Assembly: GCF_004153685.1 (NCBI RefSeq)
Contig: NZ_SDQD01000004.1
Span: 1-64,000, forward strand
Source: Pollutimonas harenae
GTDB taxonomy: Bacteria > Pseudomonadota > Gammaproteobacteria > Burkholderiales > Burkholderiaceae_B
Length of the DNA: 64,000 nt
Reading direction: 5' to 3'
Shown piece by piece: positions 25,804-34,807 of the stretch. The translations under genes were made by a program, and so were the position numbers. The stretch's first letter is position 1; the number at the start of each line of letters is the position of its first letter. The notes beneath the pieces are model-generated. The model made no database searches. It saw only the letters and a list, made by a program, of their open reading frames with translations, and was not told where the DNA came from.

Positions 25804-26838
25804 ATGTCTGTTGATCTGAATAAAAGATTGAGTCTTAAAACGGCGGTGCTGGGCCTGGCCGCGGCCATGACCATGGGCCTGGCCAGCTACGATGTCATGG
25901 CCAAGGACATCAATTCGCGGATCATCCGCTTTGGTTATGGTTTGGCGGATTCGAGCCCGTCGGGCCATGCCGTGCGTTTCTTCGCCGAAGAAGTCGGCAA
26001 GCTGAGCGACGGCAAGATGAAGGTCAAGACCTATGGCAACGGCTCTCTGGGCTCCGACGAGCAGATGCAGAACGCACTGATCGGCGGGTCGCAGGAGCTG
26101 ACCTTCGTTTCCACTGCGCCGCTGGCGGGTATGGTTAAAGGCTTTGGCGTCTTCGATTTGCCTTTCCTGTTCGACAATGAAAAAGTGGCCGATGCGGTGC
26201 TGGACGGCCCCGAGGGTAAGAAGCTGCTGGACACCTTGCCTGAACAGGGGCTGATCGGCCTGCTGTATTGGGAGAATGGCTTCCGCAACATCACGAACTC
26301 GCGCCGTGCGATTGCCAAGATGGAAGATATCAAGGGTATCAAGCTGCGTGTCATGCAGAACGAAGTGGCGCTGGCGGTGTTTAATGGACTGGGAGCCAAT
26401 GCCATCCCCATGCCCTTTACCGAATTGTTTACGGCGCTGGAAACCAAGACCGTCGACGGCCAGGAAAATCCCCTGAGCACGATCAAGACCAGCAAGTTCT
26501 ACGAAGTCCAGCCGTATCTGACGATTTCCAATCACGTCTATACGCCTTTCGTCCTGCTGGCCTCGAAGCGCTGGTGGGATGACCTGACGGCTGATGAGCA
26601 GGGTGTCATTACCCAGGCTGCCAAGACCGCCCAGGCTTACCAGCGCAAGATCAGCCGCAAGGCAGACAGCGAAGCGCTGCAGTTCATCAAGGACCAGGGT
26701 GTCGAGGTGTCTCGCTTCTCTCCCGAGGAAAAGGAAAAGATCCGGACGACGCTGCAGCCCATCGTGGCCAAGCTGCGTACAGAAATCGGACCCGATACGG
26801 TGGATGGCATCATGAAGGCCGCGAAAGCAGCACAGTAA
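25804..26838 (+). CDS. TRAP transporter solute-binding protein (DctP family)
   Basis: 344 residues. Signal peptide through about residue 32 (AVLGLAAAMTMGLASYDVMA), strong ribosome-binding site CTGGAGGATGACAA. DctP core: RFGYGLADSSPSGHAVRFFAEEVGKLSDGKMKVKTYGNGSLGSDEQM, LLYWENGFRNITNSRRAI, IKGIKLRVMQNEVALAVFNGLGANAIPMPFTELFTALETKTVDGQENPLS. The R-x-M-Q segment carries the Arg that usually pairs with the substrate carboxylate. Likely ligand: the aldonate degraded by the flanking enzymes. Confidence 0.95.
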   Translation: MSVDLNKRLSLKTAVLGLAAAMTMGLASYDVMAKDINSRIIRFGYGLADSSPSGHAVRFFAEEVGKLSDGKMKVKTYGNGSLGSDEQMQNALIGGSQELTFVSTAPLAGMVKGFGVFDLPFLFDNEKVADAVLDGPEGKKLLDTLPEQGLIGLLYWENGFRNITNSRRAIAKMEDIKGIKLRVMQNEVALAVFNGLGANAIPMPFTELFTALETKTVDGQENPLSTIKTSKFYEVQPYLTISNHVYTPFVLLASKRWWDDLTADEQGVITQAAKTAQAYQRKISRKADSEALQFIKDQGVEVSRFSPEEKEKIRTTLQPIVAKLRTEIGPDTVDGIMKAAKAAQ

Positions 26839-26992
26839 GCATCCGCGGTAAGCGGCGTAGCATGCGAGTCGCCTCGCGGCTGCGCCGCGCCAGTATGCAG
26901 GCCGTATGATCCGGCCGACTCGATCACGGAGGGCGGCACCGTGGGTTGATCGATTTTCTTTTGCCGCCGGAAGCATTTGAAGGCGTTGTCTT

Positions 26993-28777
26993 ATGTCTGA
27001 TTCTGAACAATCCAAATTGCGTAGCCGTCGCTGGTTCGACAACCCGGCCGACCCGGGGATGACGGCCATGTACGTCGAGCGGTACATGAACTACGGAATC
27101 ACCCGTGCGGAGCTGCAGTCGGGCAAGCCGATTATCGGCATTGCGCAGACCGGTTCCGACCTGTGTCCCTGTAATCGCCATCACATCGAATTGGCCAAGC
27201 GCGTTCGGGACGGCATTCGTGATGCCGGGGGAATTCCTCTGGAGTTTCCCATGCATCCGATCCAGGAGACAGGCAAGCGCCCGACGGCTGCCATCGACCG
27301 GAACCTGGCTTATCTGGGGCTGGTGGAAGTCCTGCACGGCTATCCGCTCGATGGTGTTGTTCTGACGACCGGCTGTGACAAGACGACTCCAGCGTGCCTG
27401 ATGGGCGCTGCGACCGTCAATATCCCGTCGATTGTCCTGTCCGGAGGTCCGATGCTGGATGGCTGGTGGGACGGCAAGCTGGCGGGTTCGGGCACGCTGA
27501 TTTGGGAAGCCCGCCGTCGCCTCGCGGTCGGAGACATCGACTACAACGGCTTCATGGATGCCGCGGCCGCCTCGGCACCGTCGATCGGCCATTGCAATAC
27601 CATGGGAACAGCCCTGTCCATGAACTCGCTGGCCGAGGCCTTGGGCATGTCGCTGCCGGGGTGTGCGGCTATCCCTGCGCCGTACCGGGAGCGAGGCTGG
27701 ATGGCGTATGAGACGGGTCGCCGCATCGTCGATATGGTGCACGAAAATCTGCGCCCCTCGGACATCATGACCAAGGCGGCCTTCGAAAACGCTGTCGTGG
27801 CGGCAGCAGCGCTGGGCGCTTCGTCCAACTGCCCGATCCACATGATCGCCATCGCCCGTCACATGGGCATAGACCATACACTGGAAGACTGGCAGCGGCT
27901 CGGTCCGGACATTCCCTTGCTGGTGGACTGTCAGCCGGCGGGCCGGTATTTGGGCGAGGCCTTTCACCGTGCCGGTGGCGTGCCGGGCGTGATGCGGGAA
28001 TTGATGCAGGCCGGTAAGCTTGATACGGATGTCATGACGGTCACAGGTAAAACGTTGGCTGAAAACCTGCAGTGCGCGGACGAACCCGACCGTGAAGTTA
28101 TCCGGGCTTACGAAAACCCGCTCAAGGATAATGCCGGCTATGTGGTGCTCAGCGGCAATCTGTTCGATAACGCCATCATCAAGACCTGCGTCATTGACGA
28201 CAAGTTCCGTGCGCGCTTTTTGTCTGATCCCGATCAACCGAATGTGGCCGAGCTGCATGCCGTCGTCTTCGAGGGGCCCGAAGACTATCACGCCCGGATC
28301 GAGGATCCCGCGCTCGGAATTGACGAGCACACGCTGCTGGTCATCCGCAATGTGGGGCCTGTGGGGTATCCGGGAGGCTCGGAGGTCGTCAATATGCAGC
28401 CGCCGGCCGCCTTGATCGCGCGCGGCATCGATACCTTGCCCACCATGGGAGATGGCCGGCAAAGTGGCACGTCGGCCAGTCCCTCCATCCTCAATGTCTC
28501 GCCAGAGGCCGCCATTGGTGGCGGACTGGCTTTATTGGAGACGGGCGACAAGGTTCGTTTGGACCTGAATGCGCATCGGGTCGATGTGCTGATTTCCGAT
28601 GCGGAACTCGAACAGCGGCGCGCAGCCTGGCAGCCGCCCAAGCTAGTCAATCAGACGCCCTGGGAAGAGATCTATCGCGGCACTATCGGCCAGCATGGAA
28701 CAGGTGCCTGCCTGGAACCCGCGACGCTCTACCTGAATATTCTGGAGACTCGCGGTGAGGCCCGCAACAATCACTGA
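26993..28777 (+). CDS. IlvD/Edd-family sugar-acid dehydratase (XylD/arabonate dehydratase type)
   Basis: 594 residues. The three Fe-S cysteine motifs of the family are present: SDLCPCNRHH, GCDKTTPACLMGA and SIGHCNTMGTALSMN. The substrate-binding region GSSNCPIHM and C-terminal NVGPVGYPGGSEVVNM, GDGRQSGTSASPSILNVSPEAA follow. The opening RSRRWFDNPADPGMTAMYVERYMNYGI and the length are those of pentonate (D-xylonate, L-arabinonate) dehydratases rather than IlvD or Edd proper. It would convert an aldonate to 2-keto-3-deoxy-aldonate, feeding the XylX-like enzyme. Exact sugar acid not decidable from sequence. Confidence 0.9.
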   Translation: MSDSEQSKLRSRRWFDNPADPGMTAMYVERYMNYGITRAELQSGKPIIGIAQTGSDLCPCNRHHIELAKRVRDGIRDAGGIPLEFPMHPIQETGKRPTAAIDRNLAYLGLVEVLHGYPLDGVVLTTGCDKTTPACLMGAATVNIPSIVLSGGPMLDGWWDGKLAGSGTLIWEARRRLAVGDIDYNGFMDAAAASAPSIGHCNTMGTALSMNSLAEALGMSLPGCAAIPAPYRERGWMAYETGRRIVDMVHENLRPSDIMTKAAFENAVVAAAALGASSNCPIHMIAIARHMGIDHTLEDWQRLGPDIPLLVDCQPAGRYLGEAFHRAGGVPGVMRELMQAGKLDTDVMTVTGKTLAENLQCADEPDREVIRAYENPLKDNAGYVVLSGNLFDNAIIKTCVIDDKFRARFLSDPDQPNVAELHAVVFEGPEDYHARIEDPALGIDEHTLLVIRNVGPVGYPGGSEVVNMQPPAALIARGIDTLPTMGDGRQSGTSASPSILNVSPEAAIGGGLALLETGDKVRLDLNAHRVDVLISDAELEQRRAAWQPPKLVNQTPWEEIYRGTIGQHGTGACLEPATLYLNILETRGEARNNH

Positions 28778-28843
28778 GGGCAATACCCGGTCGCTGGCCG
28801 GGGTGCGATGGCATGAGACTGGGTCGGAACAGGATGGCACGGC

Positions 28844-30256
28844 ATGAGCAGCGTTTTTGACACTACCAGGCGGCGGAGTCTGCCGCCGCAAGGGGTGGCC
28901 GAATTCAAAGAGATATTCGGGACGCGGTTTGTGACGTCCGGCGCTGTGTGTGCGCATTACGGCAGGGATGAATCACCCTATCCCGAGTGTCCGCCCGACG
29001 CCGTCGTGTTTCCACGCGACGCGGACGAAGTCGCGCAGGCCGTCAGGCTGTGTAATCAGTATCGTGTGCCGATCGTTCCATTCGGTGCCGGTTCGTCCCT
29101 TGAAGGACATGTATTGCCTATCGAGGGCGGAATTACATTGTCCATGACGGAGATGAACCAGATCATTGCAGTGCAGCCCGAGGATTTCACCATCACCGTT
29201 CAGCCGGGCGTCACGCGGACCCAGGTCAATGATGCGCTGCGCGACACCGGCCTGTTTTTCCCCATCGACCCGGGGGCGGATGCGTCGATCGGAGGGATGG
29301 CTGCGACGCGTGCATCGGGCACCAATGCGGTGCGTTACGGCACCATGCGCGAGAATGTCGTGTCGCTCAAGGTCGTGACGGCCAATGGCGAGGTCATCCG
29401 CACAAGCAGCCGGGCGCGCAAATCGTCCGCCGGTTACGATCTGACGCGGTTGTTCGTTGGCAGCGAGGGCACTTTGGGGGTCATCGTAGAGGTGACGCTG
29501 CGAATTTATCCGCGGCCCGAGGCGGTGACCGCGGCAGTCTGCAATTTTCCGACCTTGGCTGATGCCGTGCGGTCGGTGGTAGAGATTATGCAGACCGGTA
29601 CCGCCATCGCCCGCATTGAGTTCATGGATGAGCGTGCGGTCGGGGCCGTCAACCGCCATAGCCGGCTGGAGCTTGCGGAAACTCCGCTGTTGTTGTTCGA
29701 GTTTCATGGCAGTGCCGGTGGCGTGCGCGAACAGGCTGAGGTGGTTCGGGAAATCACGCGCGATCATGGCGGATCGGGGTTTACCTGGGCCGAGAACCCG
29801 GAGGACCGTGCGCGCTTGTGGGCTGCCCGGCATCAATCCCATTTTGCGGGGCTGCAGTTGCGACCTGGCGCGCGCAGCGTTGCCACGGACGTTTGCGTGC
29901 CCATTTCGAAACTGGTCGATTGCGTCACCCAGACAGTGGAGGACCTGAAATCGGCCGAGTTTCCGTTCACGATCGTGGGCCATGTTGGGGATGGCAATTT
30001 TCACGTTCAGATGCTGATCGATCCGGATAGCCGCAAGGAATGGCAGGCGGCCGAGGCTATCAATCATCGCCTGGTTCACCGGGCTATCGGCATGGAAGGT
30101 ACCTGCTCGGGCGAGCATGGCGTCGGCATCCATAAAATCGAATTTCTGAAGGCCGAGCATGGGGTGGCTGGTGTTGAACTCATGCGATTGCTGAAACACG
30201 CTTATGATCCGTACAACATCTTCAATCCGGGTAAAGTGCTTGCTTGGGATGCATGA
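28844..30256 (+). CDS. FAD-linked 2-hydroxyacid dehydrogenase (GlcD/D-lactate dehydrogenase type)
   Basis: 470 residues. The FAD-binding PCMH domain has VPIVPFGAGSSLEGHVLPIEGGITL, QPGVTRTQVNDALRDTGLFFPIDPGADASIGGM and SSAGYDLTRLFVGSEGTLG. The C-terminal catalytic domain has HVGDGNFHVQMLID (metal His), EGTCSGEHGVGIHKIEFL and YDPYNIFNPGKVL. It oxidises D-2-hydroxy acids (lactate, glycolate, 2-hydroxyglutarate class), passing electrons to a carrier. In this operon it could oxidise glycolate or another hydroxyacid released from the sugar acid, or the sugar acid itself. Confidence 0.92.
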   Translation: MSSVFDTTRRRSLPPQGVAEFKEIFGTRFVTSGAVCAHYGRDESPYPECPPDAVVFPRDADEVAQAVRLCNQYRVPIVPFGAGSSLEGHVLPIEGGITLSMTEMNQIIAVQPEDFTITVQPGVTRTQVNDALRDTGLFFPIDPGADASIGGMAATRASGTNAVRYGTMRENVVSLKVVTANGEVIRTSSRARKSSAGYDLTRLFVGSEGTLGVIVEVTLRIYPRPEAVTAAVCNFPTLADAVRSVVEIMQTGTAIARIEFMDERAVGAVNRHSRLELAETPLLLFEFHGSAGGVREQAEVVREITRDHGGSGFTWAENPEDRARLWAARHQSHFAGLQLRPGARSVATDVCVPISKLVDCVTQTVEDLKSAEFPFTIVGHVGDGNFHVQMLIDPDSRKEWQAAEAINHRLVHRAIGMEGTCSGEHGVGIHKIEFLKAEHGVAGVELMRLLKHAYDPYNIFNPGKVLAWDA

Positions 30257-30287
30257 CTTTGAGACTTTCACGGTGGTGTAGATCGAA

Positions 30288-31049
30288 ATGAGTGATTCCA
30301 ATTCCGCAGTGCCCGCGGTGGACCGGGCCGATGCTGTTCTTCAGGTGCTGGCCTCGAGCAGCGAGCCCGTGAGTCCGACTGACCTGGCCCTGCACACCGG
30401 CCTGGCAAAAAGCACGCTTTACTTGCTGCTCACTTCGCTCGAACAGCGACGCTGGATCGAGAAAAAGGGAAGTGGCTACGTTATAGGCATTGGGCTTTAC
30501 ATGCTGGGCTGCGCCTATGTGCACTTCGATAATCTGCAGCATATTTTCCGGGCGGCAGCCGCAGAATTTGTTAATGCGCACAATGAAGTTGTCCAGCTGG
30601 CCGTGCTGCAGGGCAAAGAGGTGGTCTATCTGGCACGCGAGGATGCACACCGTCCGGTTCGTCTGGTTTCCGATATGGGGACCAGGCTACCCGCTCATGC
30701 CTGCGCCCTGGGCAAGGCGCTGCTCGCGCAATTGTCCGATGAAGAAGTCCTGCAGTTGCTGCCGCAAGAACTCGTGGCCATCACGGATCGCACGATTACC
30801 CGGCATGACATATTGCTGGGGGAACTTGCGACGGTCCGCCGGTCTGGGCTGGCGCTTGATCTGGAGGAGGTGGCTGCGGGGTTGAATTGTTTTGCAGTCT
30901 ACGCCGGAGAAACCCCGACGGGGCGCAGGATTGCGGTCAGTACGTCGATCCCCACCGACCGTCTGGGCCAGAAGCGGGAAAAGGCCATTATGCAGGCTAT
31001 TGTGCGGGTGGCCGAACAAGTCAAACAGCGTCTGTCGACGCGTGGTTGA
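30288..31049 (+). CDS. IclR-family transcriptional regulator
   Basis: 253 residues. The winged helix-turn-helix is at about 10-65 (VDRADAVLQVLASSSEPVSPTDLALHTGLAKSTLYLLLTSLEQRRWI). The IclR ligand domain has EVVYLAREDAHRPVRLVSDMGTRLPAHACALGKALLAQL, GLALDLEEVAAGLNCFAVYAGETP and TDRLGQKREKAIMQAIVRVAEQV. It ends the sugar-acid operon (32 bp after the dehydrogenase) and probably controls it through the dyads at 22497-22539, giving feedback because it would be co-transcribed with its targets. Confidence 0.95.
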   Translation: MSDSNSAVPAVDRADAVLQVLASSSEPVSPTDLALHTGLAKSTLYLLLTSLEQRRWIEKKGSGYVIGIGLYMLGCAYVHFDNLQHIFRAAAAEFVNAHNEVVQLAVLQGKEVVYLAREDAHRPVRLVSDMGTRLPAHACALGKALLAQLSDEEVLQLLPQELVAITDRTITRHDILLGELATVRRSGLALDLEEVAAGLNCFAVYAGETPTGRRIAVSTSIPTDRLGQKREKAIMQAIVRVAEQVKQRLSTRG

Positions 31050-31469
31050 TCCGGTGCCTGAGCGCGGCAAAGCATAAAACACCTGGTTTCGATGCCGATG
31101 CTGGCAGGACGATATGCTTTGTTTTTTCGAAACCCCATCTTAATCAGAACGATAGCGGCTTTCGGAACGCCACCGCATTGCTTGCTTTCCTTGCCGGTAA
31201 GTGTAGAGAGCGGTCTGATATTTTCAATAATGAATCAATGGCTTGGATATTTTTTATCGGGTAAATACCAGGGTGCCTGATGCTGCTGGCTAATATTGAT
31301 TTCAACTCCCTTCCGGCAGCGCTTCAGCAGGCAAACACGCATTGACAGTGATGTAAGCGCATTGCTAGAGTCTGCTACAGAGATTTCAGTAGCACCGCAT
31401 TTTCCATTTCAGTTCCCACAATAAGTTCAGTAGTTTTATTGATCAAAATAATTTGGAAGGGGAAAAAGA
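31050..31469. other. Intergenic, promoter region of the ABC transporter locus
   Basis: 420 bases, more AT-rich toward the right, separating the TRAP operon from the ABC locus. Frames present are short and random-looking. It holds the promoter candidate at 31342-31371 and ends in the strong ribosome-binding site GGAAGGGG of the first permease. No regulator gene is dedicated to the ABC locus in the window. Confidence 0.5.
31342..31371 (+). promoter_or_regulatory. Candidate sigma-70 promoter for the ABC locus
   Basis: TTGACA (31342-31347), 18-nt spacer, TAGAGT (31366-31371). The -35 is perfect, the -10 matches TATAAT at four of six. The spacer includes TGTAAGCGCATTGC, a partial dyad around GCGC reminiscent of LacI-type operators. 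Leader of about 90 nt to the GTG start. Confidence 0.45.
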
Positions 31470-32483
31470 GTGAGCTCCGCCCAACTGCCTTCGCGGATGA
31501 ATTCGCCAGCCAGGAAAAGCATAAAACTCGATCAGCAAACGATAGTGTTTTTGCTGTTCATCGTGATCTTTGCTATTTTTTCTGTTGCATTGCCAGGTTT
31601 CTTTAGCGTGGGCAATATCGTGGCCATGTTGCGCTCCATATCGGTGCTTGGCATCCTTGGTTTCGCGATGGCTATCGTCGTAATCGGACGTGGAATCGAT
31701 CTGTCCATGGTGGCCGTCATGGCGGTGCCCACGGCATTGATCATGACCCTGGCCGGTGCTGGCCTGGGGCTGTGGCCCTCCTTGATTCTAGGCCTGCTGT
31801 TTGCAGTGGCGGTAGGGCTGCTCAACGGTATTTTTGTTGCCTACGCCGAGATCCCGGCCTTGTTTGTCACGCTGGCAGTGGGCTTAGGCCTGGCAGGCCT
31901 GGGCCAGGTGGGCATCCTGAAATCCGATATGGTGCCATGGCCTGAACAAATGAATGCATTGTTGTGGCTGGGCGGTACCGATATCGCTGGTATCCCCAGC
32001 AGCATCATTGTTGTCGCTGTCGTTGCGGTATGCACCTGGCTGTTCCTGAGCCGCACGAAGCTGGGGCTGTTCATCTATGCCATTGGCGACAATCCCAATG
32101 CCGCGCGCACTACAGGCATTCCGGTTCGCCCCATCATGGTTTTTCAATATGTACTGGCAGCGCTTATTGCGGTGCTGGCTGGCCTAGTGATGGCTTCTTC
32201 CAATAGCCTGATGGACACCCGTATCTATAACCTCTCCCTGATTTACGACATTATCTTGGTCGTAGTACTGGGCGGTGTGGGTTTGTCCGGAGGGCGTGGT
32301 GGGGTGCTCAGCGTGGTCGTGGGCACTTTGTTGGTGGGCACGATCATTAACGGCATGACCATTATGAATCTGGCCCTCGATATGCAAAATCTGCTCAAGG
32401 GCATTGTATTGCTGTTTGCCATTGCCCTGGACAGCGTGTTGAATCCCCGTAACGAAGAAACCGCACAACAAGGCGATATCTAG
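31470..32483 (+). CDS. Ribose-type ABC transporter permease (RbsC family)
   Basis: 337 residues from GTG 31470 (AAGGGG seven bases before; the ATG nine codons later lacks one). BPD_transp_2 fold with about ten membrane helices: LPGFFSVGNIVAMLRSISVLGILGFAMAIVVIGRGIDLSM, LLNGIFVAYAEIPALFVTLAVGLGLAGLGQ, the EAA-like loop FIYAIGDNPNAARTTGIPVRPIMVFQYVLAAL, and LIYDIILVVVLGGVGLSGGRGGVLSVVVGTLLVGTIINGMTIM. First gene of the ABC locus. It pairs with the ATPase at 38017 and perhaps heterodimerises with the fused permease at 34808. Confidence 0.93.
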   Translation: MSSAQLPSRMNSPARKSIKLDQQTIVFLLFIVIFAIFSVALPGFFSVGNIVAMLRSISVLGILGFAMAIVVIGRGIDLSMVAVMAVPTALIMTLAGAGLGLWPSLILGLLFAVAVGLLNGIFVAYAEIPALFVTLAVGLGLAGLGQVGILKSDMVPWPEQMNALLWLGGTDIAGIPSSIIVVAVVAVCTWLFLSRTKLGLFIYAIGDNPNAARTTGIPVRPIMVFQYVLAALIAVLAGLVMASSNSLMDTRIYNLSLIYDIILVVVLGGVGLSGGRGGVLSVVVGTLLVGTIINGMTIMNLALDMQNLLKGIVLLFAIALDSVLNPRNEETAQQGDI

Positions 32484-32509
32484 CGTCAAGCTACTCCAAG
32501 GAGACAATC

Positions 32510-33574
32510 ATGAGCAGTTTTCAATTATTTCGCGACAGGCGTTTAGGACGACGGATTGCGACGGCAGTGTTGAGTCTGTCGGTTGCCGTGGGGGCGGTAT
32601 TCGCTTCCGCAACGGTTTATGCGCAGGGCCAGGGCGCCATCAAAGACCCCGAACGCACCCATTACTACGAAACCTTCAAAGGCAAGCGGGTGGTGTTTGT
32701 GCCGGTGTTCATGGGGCTGGACCTTACCGAGGGCTGGTCCAGGGTCATGAGCCTGCAGGCCAAGCAGCTGGGCTATGACTACGAGGTCCGCAATGCCAAC
32801 TTCGATACGTCAGCAGGTGTGCAGATACTGACTCAACTGCTCAACGAAGATCCCAAGCCCGATGTGGTGGTGATTCAAAACCCCGACGTCACCTCTTATG
32901 CCAAGATCGAGAAACGGCTTGAAGACGCAGGCATTTATGTGATTCAGCTCAACATGAAAAGCCTGACCATGACGACGGGCTTTGCAGGGGCCGACGCCAC
33001 CGTCATCGGTGAAACCCAGGCCGAGTGGGTAGCCAAGCAATGCGGGCCAGACAGCTCACAAAAAATCATGATTCTCAATGGCCCCACCACAGCACCCTGG
33101 ACGGTCTACATGCAAGAGGGCTACAACAATGTCCTGGCAAAGCACCCAAACCTCAAGGTCGTGGCGCGTCAGTCCATAGGCAATTACGAGTCTTCCAAAG
33201 CCAAGTCCATTACCGAGGTCACCCTCAAGCAACATCCCGATCTATGCGCCATCATGGGTGTCTGGGATATTCCCGATCTGGCAACGGCCGCTGCGGTAAA
33301 AGATGCGGGTAAAACCGGCAAGGTTCTTATCTCTACCAGTGGTGGTGGCGGCGAAGTCGCTTGCAAGGGTCTGAAGACCAAAGCTTTCGATCACTATGTT
33401 AGCTATGACGTACCGGGCCAAAGCCGCGACGTGAACGACCTGATTCAGATGGCACTCCAGAGCCCCGACAAGCCGGGCAAGCTCAAGGTTGCTTTGTACA
33501 CCCCGCTGTTTGTTTACACCCAGGAAGATGCCGATAGTCATCAATGCTGGGCGGTAGACACCCTGCGTCAGTAA
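32510..33574 (+). CDS. Sugar-type ABC transporter periplasmic binding protein, copy 1
   Basis: 354 residues. Signal peptide ends near residue 37 (VAVGAVFASATVYAQG). Type I periplasmic-binding fold (Peripla_BP_4): GKRVVFVPVFMGLDLTEGWSRVMSLQAKQLGYDYEVRNANFDTSAGVQILTQLL, PDVVVIQNPDVTSYAKIEKRLEDAGIYVIQLNMKS, IMILNGPTTAPWTVYMQEG, CAIMGVWDIPDLATAAAVKDAG. Four Cys in the mature part could form disulfides. A close paralogue follows directly; the two differ mainly in the signal peptide, the 225-250 region and the C-terminal fifth. Confidence 0.92.
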   Translation: MSSFQLFRDRRLGRRIATAVLSLSVAVGAVFASATVYAQGQGAIKDPERTHYYETFKGKRVVFVPVFMGLDLTEGWSRVMSLQAKQLGYDYEVRNANFDTSAGVQILTQLLNEDPKPDVVVIQNPDVTSYAKIEKRLEDAGIYVIQLNMKSLTMTTGFAGADATVIGETQAEWVAKQCGPDSSQKIMILNGPTTAPWTVYMQEGYNNVLAKHPNLKVVARQSIGNYESSKAKSITEVTLKQHPDLCAIMGVWDIPDLATAAAVKDAGKTGKVLISTSGGGGEVACKGLKTKAFDHYVSYDVPGQSRDVNDLIQMALQSPDKPGKLKVALYTPLFVYTQEDADSHQCWAVDTLRQ

Positions 33575-33679
33575 AACTGCATCAATAAGGGCTCCCGCAC
33601 TACCGTGGAGCCCACGAAGAAAATTTTATCAAGATGGCCGGCAGTCTTGGCCAGGTAATGGCTTTACACGGAGAATGCC

Positions 33680-34744
33680 ATGGAATGCTTTCGCTTCAAC
33701 AACCGTATGGGTGTGGGCCGCAAGACGGTAACCCTGATGATTGCTATGTTTGCCGTGCTTCTGGCGGTTTGTTTTGCGGGCCAGGCCTACGCACAGGGCT
33801 CGGGAGCAATCAAAGACCCGGAACGTACACGGTACTATGAACTTTTCAAAGGCAAGCGGGTGGTGTTTGTGCCGGTGTTCATGGGCCTGGACCTTACCGA
33901 GGCCTGGTCCAAGATCATGGGCTTGCAAGCCAAGCGCCTGGGCTACGAGTACGAGGTCCGCAACGCTAATTTCGATACCTCGGCAGGGGTACAGATCCTG
34001 ACGCAGTTGCTGAACGAAGACCCCAAGCCAGATGTCGTCGTCGTGCACAACCCCGATGTCACATCCTATGCCAAGATCATCAAAAAGCTTGAAGATGCGG
34101 GCGTCTACGTCGTTCAACTGAACATGAAGAGCCTGGCCATGAGCACCGGCTTTGCCGGCGGCGACGCCACGGTCATTGGCGAGATGCAGGCGCAGTCCGT
34201 GGTCAAGCATTGCGGAGCAGATACCTCCCGCAAGGTGCTCATTCTTAATGGGCCTACGACAGCGCCCTGGACGGTCTATCTGCAAACTGGCTATAACAAT
34301 GTATTCGAAAAAAATCCGGACATAAATATAGTTGCCCGCCAGTCTGTGGGTAATTATGAATCGTCCAAGGCCAAGTCCATCACCGAGGTCACCCTGAAGC
34401 AGCACCCCGATTTGTGCGCCATTATTGGCGTTTGGGACGTGCCCGACCTGGGGACGGCCTCTGCGATTGCACAAGAGGGCAAGACGGGCCAGGTGTTCTT
34501 GTCGACCAATGGCGGCTTCAGTGATTTCGCCTGCAAGGCTATCCAGGAAGGCAAGTTCGACAACTACATCAGCTTCAACGTGCCGGGACAGGGCCGCGAT
34601 GTCAACAACCTGATTCAAATGGCGCTGCAGGCTCCCGATGAACCAGGCAAGCTCAAGGTGGCACTGTATTCGCCGCTACGCGAAGTCACCAAAGCAACCA
34701 TGGATGCAAGCGCTTGCTGGTCACTTGATACTGTGCATCAGTAA
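33680..34744 (+). CDS. Sugar-type ABC transporter periplasmic binding protein, copy 2
   Basis: 354 residues, same length as copy 1 and closely related throughout, e.g. FKGKRVVFVPVFMGLDLTE then SYAKIIKKLEDAGVYVVQLNMKSL. Signal peptide MIAMFAVLLAVCFAGQAYAQG. GGAGAATGCC is the ribosome-binding site. The hinge and pocket strings PTTAPWTVYLQTGYNN and IIGVWDVPDLGTASAIAQEGKTG are kept, while LSTNGGFSDFACKAIQEGKFDNYISFN differs from copy 1. A tandem duplication that has begun to diverge, consistent with two related ligands or two affinities. Confidence 0.92.
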   Translation: MECFRFNNRMGVGRKTVTLMIAMFAVLLAVCFAGQAYAQGSGAIKDPERTRYYELFKGKRVVFVPVFMGLDLTEAWSKIMGLQAKRLGYEYEVRNANFDTSAGVQILTQLLNEDPKPDVVVVHNPDVTSYAKIIKKLEDAGVYVVQLNMKSLAMSTGFAGGDATVIGEMQAQSVVKHCGADTSRKVLILNGPTTAPWTVYLQTGYNNVFEKNPDINIVARQSVGNYESSKAKSITEVTLKQHPDLCAIIGVWDVPDLGTASAIAQEGKTGQVFLSTNGGFSDFACKAIQEGKFDNYISFNVPGQGRDVNNLIQMALQAPDEPGKLKVALYSPLREVTKATMDASACWSLDTVHQ

Positions 34745-34807
34745 GCCGAATTCGCGTGCTCCGCGCGGGGCGCTGCTTGTTGAACTTAAGGGAAGCACCA
34801 CAGAAGC

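Noticed and set aside
25654-27087. 477-codon minus-strand frame opposite the TRAP binding protein gene
   Set aside because: Antisense shadow extending across several plus-strand genes and their gaps, with no family resemblance.
26924-28462. 512-codon open frame on the minus strand opposite the sugar-acid dehydratase
   Set aside because: It mirrors the GC-biased third positions of the real plus-strand gene, has no recognisable domain, and the opposite strand encodes an intact IlvD/Edd protein with all motifs.
28973-30301. 442-codon minus-strand frame opposite the FAD-linked dehydrogenase
   Set aside because: Shadow frame; its translation is His/Arg/Gln-rich without domain signal, while the plus strand shows every catalytic motif.
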